A stretch of DNA of 64,000 nt from Fulvia fulva (Eukaryota > Ascomycota > Dothideomycetes > Mycosphaerellales > Mycosphaerellaceae): assembly GCF_020509005.1 (NCBI RefSeq), contig NC_063023.1, positions 2,108,001 through 2,172,000 of the forward strand, read 5' to 3'. The notes under the pieces are model-generated. The model ran no database searches. It was not told where the DNA came from and worked only from the letters and a program-made list of their open reading frames with translations. The position numbers and the translations under genes are program-made. Below are positions 56,364 to 64,000 of this stretch, in pieces (positions within the stretch are counted from its first letter, which is position 1; every line of letters begins with the position of its first letter).

Positions 56364-57284
56364 ATGGCTGAGACACACCACTTCGACGTGAACCGCCTAT
56401 TCGGCGTGAAGGGCTATGTCGCGGTCGTAACAGGTGGCGGCACAGGCATTGGCCTCATGGCAGCACAAGCCCTCTCAGCCAACGGCGCCAAAGTCTACAT
56501 CACCGGTCGCCGAACAGACGCCCTCGAGAAAGCCGCCAGCGAACACACACCCGACCAAGAGCACACAGGCGGCCAGATCATCCCGCTCGGCCCATGCGAT
56601 GTCACAAAGAAGGAGGACCTACAAAAAGTAGTCGACGAGCTCAGCAAGAAAGAGAAGTACATCAACCTGCTAGTCTGCAACGCAGGCATTCCAGGCCCCA
56701 AGGGCGGAGGCGGCGAGGAGGATGCCAAGGATCTGAAGAAGAAGTTATGGGAGAACGAATCGGTAGAGGACTGGCAAACGACGATGGAGACAGATGTCAC
56801 ATCCGTCTACTTCACCACCGTCGCCTTCCTCCCCCTCCTCCAATCCGCCCTCGGCTCCCAAGGCGCCTCAAACGACACCGGCCCCGCCGGCGTCCACGAA
56901 GACTTCGCTCCCAGCGTCATCACCATCTCCTCCATGTCCGGCCTAATGCGGCACGCCCAGGGCCACTTCGCCTACAACGCCGCCAAAGGCGCGACAGTCC
57001 ACCTCACAAAGCTTATGTCGAGTGAGTTCCAAGAGGCCAAGATTCGAGTAAACAGCATTGCGCCGGGCTACTTTCCGTCAGAAATGACTGCGAAGGAAAG
57101 TGATGAGAGGAATAAGAGCGGCTTTCCGGAGGGCAAGATTGAGCAGACGGGTCATGTGCCCCTGATGAGGGCGGGGAGGGATGAGGAGATTGGGATGACG
57201 GTGTTGTTTTTGGCGAAGAATTGTTATGTTAATGGGCAGATTCTTGCGGTGGATGGAGGGGTGCTGAATGTGGTTGCTGGCTGA
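56364..57284 (+). CDS. short-chain dehydrogenase/reductase
   Basis: NAD(P)-dependent oxidoreductase of the classical SDR fold, 306 residues, single exon. Cofactor binding is TGGGTGIGLMAAQAL near residue 24. The NAG motif is in LLVCNAGIPGPKG. Catalytic residues lie in ITISSMSGLM (Ser) and YNAAKGA (Tyr-x3-Lys). The end INGQ-type motif is YVNGQILAVDGGVLN. The start is the ATG at 56364 (MAETHHFDVNRLF). An acidic/Gly insertion (GGGGEEDAKDLKKKL) lies after NAG. Substrate is unknown. Confidence 0.93.
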   Translation: MAETHHFDVNRLFGVKGYVAVVTGGGTGIGLMAAQALSANGAKVYITGRRTDALEKAASEHTPDQEHTGGQIIPLGPCDVTKKEDLQKVVDELSKKEKYINLLVCNAGIPGPKGGGGEEDAKDLKKKLWENESVEDWQTTMETDVTSVYFTTVAFLPLLQSALGSQGASNDTGPAGVHEDFAPSVITISSMSGLMRHAQGHFAYNAAKGATVHLTKLMSSEFQEAKIRVNSIAPGYFPSEMTAKESDERNKSGFPEGKIEQTGHVPLMRAGRDEEIGMTVLFLAKNCYVNGQILAVDGGVLNVVAG

Positions 57285-57592
57285 GGGGATGGAAGGGCGG
57301 GGATGACGATATGAGAGAGGGCGAAGGCACCTCCGTTGTGCACGAGGCGCAGTCATGTCTTTGAGGGACAACCAGCGCGACGTGCTAGGCTGCGCAGTAC
57401 GATAGAGATGAGAAACGATTATTTGAGTTGAGGCCGCCTTTGCGCAGCACTTCCCGTGTCACATGGCTTGGCGGTGGCTTGAGACCTGCATACTTCGAGC
57501 TGTGCGAGACTTTGCTTGTTCGAGGCTGCTTTCAGCTTCAAATTCGTCACAACAACCTTTCGGACCACAGCACCACTCGTGGTTATCCTGAG

Positions 57593-58999
57593 ATGGCGAC
57601 CCAAGCTGCGTCTGAGGTGGATGGTGGTCCACAAGTATTTCGGCACACTCCCTTCGATGATGCGCAGACACATGTTCGACTGCTTCGATTTGTATCCAAA
57701 CACGAAGATGATGTGAGGCTGGAGATCAGTACCTGGACTCGACCGGAGCTGCCAAAGGACGAAGGCGAAGACGAACACGAGTGGAGGCTTTGGCATGACA
57801 GGAGGCGCCCATATGAAACGCTCACATTTCATGCCATTTCCTATACATGGGGTGATGAGAAGGACCAACGACAGATCAAGATCAATGGCCTTGCCTTCAC
57901 GGTAAGGCGCAATTGTTTCGAGGCGATGGCCAAAGTTCGATTGCACTATCCTGATGAGTACTTCTGGATCGACTCCATCTGTATCAACCAGGGCGATGAC
58001 GTGGAAAAGAGTGCCCAGGTGGCGATGATCTATGAGACCTTCTGCGGCGCCGAACGTGTTCTCGCATGTCTAGGCGACCTGTGTATGGTTCGGGACACGA
58101 CGGGTATGAAGAATCACTACAAGTCATCCGACCCGGAAGGTCCAGCCATCTTCGCGCATGACAGAGATGGGCCCACTCTTGACAGCAATACTCTGGCTGA
58201 TACCCCGTCACACGCCGCGCATACTCTGGAGTCTCGAATTAGAGAGGCGTTACCACATGGTGATATATCGTTGTCTCACCTATCCCGGAACGAGAAGCTT
58301 CACCCAATCTGCCAGCCGTGGGTTGACTCTTTGACCTTTTCCACCGCACAATCCCTTCGACATGGTCTTTGGAGCTTCTTGGTACAGGAGTACTGGTCAC
58401 GAGTATGGATCATGCCCGAGATTGCAGCAGCTGGAGATGATCTGCAGCTGCTTGTTGGCACTGCGAAGGTGAATTCACTACATATACATCTTTTGATGAT
58501 GCTTGCAGGGGGACGCGGAGGTTCTGATAAGCATCATATTAACTTTAATAAGCTCGACGTTTCTCGAATCTGGGGCGAACACAAGCCGCCTAGGCTACAT
58601 GACGAATATATATCAGACGGCTGCAGGGTCGCGATGGGTACGATTGCTCGCAAACAAACAGAGTCATTGTCAGATTCCTTGCTCGGGTCTCGAGGGAAGC
58701 GCTGTAGTGATCCGCGTGATCGAATCTATGCGCTTCTACCTATCATGCACTCACATGTGCCATTCCGACCAGACTACAGCAAGTCCTGCTTTAAACTTGC
58801 CGTCGAGGCGTTTGGATATGTTCGAGTCCACGAAGCACACGAAGGCGAATTCTTTACTATTATCGCGCTTGCTCTGGAAGTTGACGAAGATGACCTGGCA
58901 CGAGCTCTTGGTCTGGATGGGACGCTGAATGACGAGATCGAGAGGTTCAGGAAGGAATCCAGAGAACGTCGTGTTAAGGAGAGGCGGGAGAAAGAGTAA
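57593..58999 (+). CDS. HET-domain protein (heterokaryon-incompatibility type)
   Basis: Single exon, 468 residues from ATG 57593. HET signatures are visible: TFHAISYTWGDEKDQ near residue 80, EYFWIDSICINQGDD near 120, and YWSRVWIMPEIAAA near 265 (usually WxRVWxxQE). A later block, RCSDPRDRIYALLPI, is also typical. HET domains trigger cell death in fungal self/non-self reactions; the partner here is unknown. The protein ends in a charged helix (ERFRKESRERRVKERREKE). The same frame continues open for about 24 codons after the TAA. Confidence 0.92.
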   Translation: MATQAASEVDGGPQVFRHTPFDDAQTHVRLLRFVSKHEDDVRLEISTWTRPELPKDEGEDEHEWRLWHDRRRPYETLTFHAISYTWGDEKDQRQIKINGLAFTVRRNCFEAMAKVRLHYPDEYFWIDSICINQGDDVEKSAQVAMIYETFCGAERVLACLGDLCMVRDTTGMKNHYKSSDPEGPAIFAHDRDGPTLDSNTLADTPSHAAHTLESRIREALPHGDISLSHLSRNEKLHPICQPWVDSLTFSTAQSLRHGLWSFLVQEYWSRVWIMPEIAAAGDDLQLLVGTAKVNSLHIHLLMMLAGGRGGSDKHHINFNKLDVSRIWGEHKPPRLHDEYISDGCRVAMGTIARKQTESLSDSLLGSRGKRCSDPRDRIYALLPIMHSHVPFRPDYSKSCFKLAVEAFGYVRVHEAHEGEFFTIIALALEVDEDDLARALGLDGTLNDEIERFRKESRERRVKERREKE

Positions 59000-59233
59000 C
59001 CAGAAGTGCTCGTAAAGATTGCAAGAGCATGGCGCAAAGCTGCCGTCAAATGGAAAAGATACGCGTCCTGTTTGTGAGCCTCATTAATCGACAGCGCCTC
59101 CAGGCTGTGTTGGAGAAGCTCGATAGCTTGTCGCAGCCAGTAGACCTTTGGGCGCGCCCGCCACAGACTTCAGACACTACCCAGGCCAGCAAGGCCATCG
59201 GCAAGGGGTAACGTATCTACTGAGGCATATGAA
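59000..59233. other. 3' flank of the HET-domain gene
   Basis: Contains the in-frame 24-codon continuation after the HET stop (IARAWRKAAVKWKRY) and otherwise nothing supported. Confidence 0.45.
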
Positions 59234-61065
59234 CTATACGAAGTCACGGTTTCTGGGCGCCCTTCCAAGCTCCATCCACAAAAGGCTTCTCAACTGTCGA
59301 TTTGCCTTGTTCCACTGATCACGCAGCCTATTTTCGGCGAGAACACACATACCAGCTGAGGTACACGGCGGCTCCCGTTTCGGACTGCGGTACAGATCAT
59401 GACTCACGATCTCGCCCACCTCCTTTGCCATCGTTGCGATGTCTTCCTTCGCTGAGACGGCCGGGAAGAAGGCACCAATACACTCGGCGAAGCGTCTGTC
59501 CCTCAAGATGGTCGATGTTGTCACCAAGCTCCGCGATATCAATTTTGGTGGCCGCCACAAAGACATTGTGAGTGGGGTGGGTCTCCTTCGACGTGCGAGA
59601 TTAAGTGCTGCTGACAAGTGACCTTCATGTCGTTGAAGCTGTCCCAAGACGTCGCCGAATAAGCCAGGATGAATGCTTCGAAAGTGCTCAGCATTTTCGA
59701 CACGATGAGCTAGTCCGCTTCAAGATAGCTATCGTGGAAAATCGCCTACCTAATCCAGATCCTCTCTCCATAGAGCCTTACAGAATAGCTGTTGGTGTCC
59801 CCCAAGGTCGGATCAGATGCCCCAAGGAAAGAGCCTTGCGTGAAATGGTCCATCAAACACTTGTCTCAACGCTCAATGGTGCGGCACAGCATAGTGATGC
59901 ATCGAAAGCTTGAGTCATGCGTTCGATACGAGCTGCGATTTGCTTGTCTAAACCTACGTTCTGAGATAGCATCCAACATGTGCACATGTCTCACCCTAAC
60001 AGCCGAACTTGAAAGAAGGATATCAAGCTTTGCAGAACTGCACCAGCCCACGATGATCTCGCTCGGTTCCGAGACCATCCATGAAGCGTAAGACGTACTC
60101 GTGTCATCCAATGCTCATACAAGATCCTCTTCACCACCACATCGCTGGCATCTTGAGGGATACCTTCACCAGTCTTGGTGGAGACTTGGAGGAAGGGCGC
60201 ATCAATACTATCGTTGAAGTGCCTGCCGACTTCCGCGGGTACTTGCCACTCATGCTCAGGCAAATCAGTCTTGTTAGCCACGACTATTAAGAACGGCATC
60301 GTGCGGTTCATTCTCTTGTTGGAATCCTTGACATAACCGTAGTAAGTGTAGTAAAACTGTCGAATCTCCTCAAAGCTCTCGTAATCAGAGACTGAGTAGA
60401 CAAGGATGGCTGCGTCTGGCGGATGGAAGTTGGCGAAGCAGACTGGGGGGAGCTCGTATCGAACTCGGCGCTGTCGAGAAGCCTGGCTGCATTCATCAAT
60501 CCAGTATGACCCTATTTGACGGCCCAGAGCAGTATGTCGGATCTGCCAGTGACGGTCTGGCACATCATCGTCCGAGTGATCGTTGACTAGCTACGGCCAC
60601 GCTGTCAGCCATGCGCTGTGCGCTTTTGTAGTGGGCCAGACTGCTCTCCTGGCGCAGCAACCTACGGCGTCCTGTGTGAGCAGCTCCGACCAATCCAATT
60701 TTCAGTGCTGCTACCATGCAAGACATACAGCCTCTTACGTAGCCGATGCAGGGGTCCTCTCGACAGCGGAGAATCAGAGTGTCAATCTGATGCTGCAGTA
60801 CGAGCTGTTGTCTTCCGTTGAGGGCTAAGCCGTACTCGTTGTGGTTAAGTCGATGCTGTAGAATGTCGGAGCTGCTGACAATGCTGTACCACGATTTACA
60901 GACTCGTTGATAATTGACCACTGTTTGAAGTGGCGCTAGCTCAAAGCACAAGAAGATTAGTTCTGGTGTCGAGCAGAATCGGTGGCAGGCAGAAAGCTCG
61001 TTGCGTCCAGGGGCAATGCTCTGGGTATTGGGTTCCAGTCTTTCCTGGGTGACGTCCAGCGACAT
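59234..61065 (-). pseudogene. F-box plus tandem Ras-like GTPase gene, broken
   Basis: Reading down from ATG 61065, an F-box-like segment (TPELIFLCFELAPLQTVV, NYQRVCKSWYSIV) is followed by GTPase domain 1. Its P-loop is degenerate (KIGLVGAAHTGRRRLL). After a one-base shift near 60587 come DDVPDRHWQIRH (switch I position), AAILVYSVSDYESFEEI, VVANKTDLPEH (NKxD) and LQVSTKTGEGI. From about 60111 a second domain follows in another frame: IIVGWCSSAKLDILL, SYSVRLYGERI, EAFILAYSATSWDSF, VFVAATKIDIAEL and FFPAVSAKEDI. Domain 2 has in-frame stops at 59868, 59748 and 59712 and two more frameshifts near 59575 and 59490. The whole is probably non-functional. It could instead be two adjacent remnants. Confidence 0.65.
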
Positions 61066-61777
61066 GGCTGCCAAGCAGTACAGGGACCAGGAAGAGCGTG
61101 TACTGCGAACTGGTAAACGCACTCAATATCAGCATAATCACCAAAGAGATGAAAGTACGAAGACATCGAGCAGCGGGTCGCGGCGCAGCAACATTGCATG
61201 TAAAGTGTCAAGGTGGCACAGTACATACTTCTTAATTAGACGCTAAACACCTCGTGGAGGTCAAGATTGTCGACAGGTCCGTCGACAGGTCCCGGAAAGC
61301 GCGACACAGACACACTGCTGTGTACTCTGCTAACAAGGAAGATACGACGGCAATGCAAACGAGCGATGTCAATGTTGTCGTTCACGTCGCTAAGTCTTCG
61401 TCGAGCCTGCTGTCCCCGCCAAGTCGTGGTGCACCTGATAGCCTCAACTCAACGTGCATACTGCGACTCAGGACAGCCTTTGTGATGCACACAGCTTGAA
61501 CCCACGACCATGTCCGCCAGCTGCGGTCTGCAGTAAAATGGGACTGAATGTGCATTGTCTCAGATGTGTGAGTTCTGCGCCGCGTGTACCGAAGCGATGA
61601 GAGGTAAGACATACCTTGAGCATAGCGAGCAAACATCGTAACAGCGCCAGATCGATCATATCAAGCCTGTAGAATGATCAGAATGAGTCCGATCACGTAA
61701 ACACGATCTGTCCTTGTACCGCCCTCTTATTATCTCCGACTCGATAACTACCAACAAAACGAAGCCCTACAATCCAA
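61066..61777. other. intergenic, no gene recognised
   Basis: About 710 bp between the GTPase pseudogene and the small secreted protein gene. The sequence AGGTCCGTCGACAGGTCCCG near 61276 has a short internal direct duplication (GTCGACAGGTCC). Nothing else is supported. Confidence 0.45.
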
Positions 61778-62489
61778 ATGCGTCTGCTAGCGATACTGCT
61801 TTTCGGCGGGAACGAATTTGTTCGTGGCTCGACCACTACGTCTACTTCTACTTCGTCATTCCTGCCGGATCAGTCAAGCTTGCCAAGTAGTTCACCTGTC
61901 AGTATCACCACTCCGCCCGGAAGCTCGTGCGTTAGCACAGTGCAAGCCACGAAGTGCACACCCGACCCCGTGGGTCGTCCAGCTTGTATTCCAGTCCCAA
62001 GCTGCGCCTCCTGGATCCCGACTACAACATCATCACATCCAACCCCAGCTCCGACCCCAACCATCACCCCTCTCGAGGTCAAGCCAGTCGTCTGCCATGA
62101 TGAAGCATACTTCCCGGGCCATGGCGACATACATCCTGGGCACCAATATTTACGGGCGAACCTGTTCTGCATAGATCAAGGGAGACTTGTCTTCGGTCCA
62201 GGGGATTCCACGCATGTTTTGACGGAAAACGGTGGTGTCAAGTACTTCTTCAAGGCGGGATGGATACATGGCTGCATAACCACGGTGAACAACCAAAGTT
62301 TCGTCGCCCCTGTGGGAGCCGAAGGTCCTTTCTGCACACAGATCATGTGGGACGCGTACCGGAAATGTGAGTGGTGCATCAAGGACTGATGATGGATGAT
62401 GCTGACGTGGAGTAGGTGACAATGGTGGCGTTGGTGGGTACATCGATGTTGGCTGCCTGAGATACTGGTTTGATGGTGGTAGCGTGTGA
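61778..62489 (+). CDS. small secreted cysteine-containing protein (effector-like)
   Basis: Exons 61778-62366 and 62416-62489 give 220 residues. The 49-nt intron has donor GTGAGT, branch CTGAC and acceptor GTAG. Reading straight through instead would end seven codons later and miss VGGYIDVGCLRYWF. The start is MRLLAILLFGGNEF, a short and weak signal peptide. A Ser/Thr/Pro-rich region follows, containing two cysteine pairs (GSSCVSTVQATKC and RPACIPVPSC), then a folded part with VVCHDEAYFPGHGD, NLFCIDQG, HGCITTV, GPFCTQIMW and RKC. I do not recognise the family. Size and composition fit apoplastic secreted proteins. Confidence 0.65.
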
Positions 62490-63624
62490 GTGACACCTTT
62501 TCAAGGCCGGTCAATGGGCCTGGAATGTCGATGTGTGGTATCGTGGACCCGGCGTAGAGTCGCCTCTACCCATCTTCGGGTGTGGAATGGTCGCTGTCGG
62601 CCATAGGTATTACAGGTGTTCTAATCTTCGGTGGACTTGTTGTTTAGAAAGAAGGAGGCTGGCTGGATCATCTCGCCGAGTTCCGAATTCGGGCTTGACT
62701 TTCACTTCCGACCTCCGGAGGGAGGATTCTCCTTGCTGTCTTTTTCCTGCTCACCACAACAACACCTTTCGACTTCCTCCTTTTCGCTGCATAGGCACAC
62801 GGCACACGGCACATGGCTCACGATCAAGCTCCTCTATTGGCCGCCTCCAGGATGATTGTCAATCCCGCCATCGGAGGCCAGACGGCAGCAAGATTTCAGC
62901 CGCTCGAAAACAAGCATTTCGAAGCTGGCCAATCCATGCTTCTCGTTCAACATCACGCTCAAACTCGCCGCAGAACGCCTCCGAGCCATCGTGTATCATT
63001 GGAGTCTGGTTGTACAACGTTGCGGGTACCTCATGCGCTCTTTTCGTGGCTGGCTTGTGTCCTGCTCGAACCAGGATCGTGCTATCTGATGTTAGGACTT
63101 GGCCAAAATGCTTGCTCGGATGGATGCAACGTAGAATATGGAAGAAGAACCGACTCCCTCGATCTAACGGCACGTACTGAGCATAGCGCAGTCGTCGCTA
63201 TGCATAGCCGAGCCGTAGTGTCCTCTACGCCTCTGTCGTCCTGTCGCCTCCCGACCCAATGGCAGGACGGAGCAGCCTACTTCACCCTTCCTCCAGCTCT
63301 TCGAATGCATCTTGAAACACTGATGTCTTCGTATACGCCATCCACATCTTCGAGCCATACCAAGCCACATGACCCGGTCTTCTTGCAGCTAATGAAGAAT
63401 GCCTTCTGGTTCCAATCGGCGAGTCCGGATCGACATCACTGATAAGAAACATCAGGCGACAGCTGCATCGCAGCATCATCCCTCAGGACTTCTGAAAGAG
63501 CACTATATAGAAGGTAGGCTTGCTCGTGATGGTTCCCTTGCATCAACAGTCCTTGTAAGGTATTCCCAGCATTGTTCAGTCGTTCATTACAGCTTACTAC
63601 AAGCATCCACTCATTCTTTTAACA
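62490..63624. other. intergenic, doubtful open frames only
   Basis: About 1.1 kb. An ATG frame at 62813-63442 (209 codons, plus) and one at 62859-63173 (minus) overlap; neither has a domain or signal sequence, and composition looks random. The last 130 bp is the leader of the protease gene. Confidence 0.45.
63504..63510 (+). promoter_or_regulatory. possible TATA box of the protease gene
   Basis: TATATAG lies about 115 bp upstream of the ATG at 63625, a common spacing for a TATA element. Assigned by position and sequence only. Confidence 0.35.
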
Positions 63625-64000
63625 ATGCCTTCGTTTATCAACACACTTTTGGCTGCTTCAGCCGTGCTGCCGGCAGCATTGGCTAAGCCTACCATCATTA
63701 GGACACAGAGCGCCGAGACCATATCTGGTAAATATATCGCCAGAGTCGAGGACAACGAGTTTCTTGAGGCGGTCTTGTCGACTGTTCTGGATGTTGCTGG
63801 AGTCGAATCAACCTACAACTACACGATTGGTGGTGTGAAGGGCTTCACGTTCGATGGTGACGATGGCGTCCTCGACATCCTCGAGACCCTGGGCGCCATC
63901 AAGCACGTCGAGCCGGACAGCAAGGTCTACGCCACCGTGCCTTATGGTTACCTGAACAAGAAGATTGCTCCTCTAGCCAACACGACACAGCAAGTTCAGA
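63625..64000 (+). CDS. subtilisin-like serine protease, N-terminal part (runs off window)
   Basis: Open from ATG 63625 to the window end, 125 codons. The signal peptide is MPSFINTLLAASAVLPAALA. An inhibitor I9-type propeptide follows (SGKYIARVEDNEFLEAVLST, then TFDGDDGVLDILETL and IKHVEPDSKVYAT). The I9 propeptide chaperones folding of secreted S8 proteases and is removed afterwards. The catalytic domain with the Asp/His/Ser triad would lie beyond 64000, so protease identity is inferred from the propeptide. Confidence 0.8.
   Translation, partial: MPSFINTLLAASAVLPAALAKPTIIRTQSAETISGKYIARVEDNEFLEAVLSTVLDVAGVESTYNYTIGGVKGFTFDGDDGVLDILETLGAIKHVEPDSKVYATVPYGYLNKKIAPLANTTQQVQ

Noticed and set aside
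62813..63442. 209-codon plus-strand ATG frame upstream of the protease
   Set aside because: No signal peptide or domain; overlapped by a competing minus-strand frame. It cannot be separated from chance.

Overview
This window looks like nuclear DNA of a filamentous ascomycete, most likely a Dothideomycete. Introns are short (about 48-100 nt) with GTAAGT/GTGAGT-type donors, CTGAC branch points and CAG/TAG acceptors. The gene families are fungal (HET, NB-ARC/TPR receptor, palA/Rim20, Ice2, cwf18, highly reducing PKS). The species assignment is inference; the eukaryotic gene models are well supported because spliced frames close exactly. All starts were placed on ATG.

Left part (1-17.4 kb) is accessory. 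It holds an NB-ARC/TPR receptor-like gene (minus), a cytochrome P450 bracketed by two direct copies of a MITE-like element, an intact fatty-acid desaturase, and a large dead polyketide synthase. The PKS keeps AT-DH-MT-KR-ACP-reductase order, but has lost most of its ketosynthase and carries six in-frame stops and two frameshifts. It looks like a decayed biosynthetic locus with surviving oxidoreductase neighbours.

Middle part (18-57 kb) is mostly housekeeping: HEM2, an FAD oxidoreductase, a secreted beta-propeller protein, UBC9, PEX19, an acidic unknown protein, a mitochondrial PPR-like protein, cwf18, a CaMKK/SNF1-activating-type kinase, palA/RIM20, ATX1, an SCPx-type thiolase, RPS23, ICE2, MYG1 and a short-chain dehydrogenase. 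Three paralogues of a cysteine-rich single-pass membrane protein (20 kb, 49 kb and 51 kb) sit among these genes. A disrupted GPI-type secreted protein lies beside the first paralogue.

Right part (57-64 kb) is accessory again: a HET-domain protein, a broken F-box plus tandem Ras-like GTPase gene, a small secreted cysteine-containing protein, and the start of a subtilisin-like protease that runs off the window.

Odd non-coding structure includes the MITE pair, a 33-bp tandem repeat upstream of HEM2, and four copies of a 26-bp motif in alternating orientation between the kinase and palA. No tRNA, rRNA or CRISPR was found.
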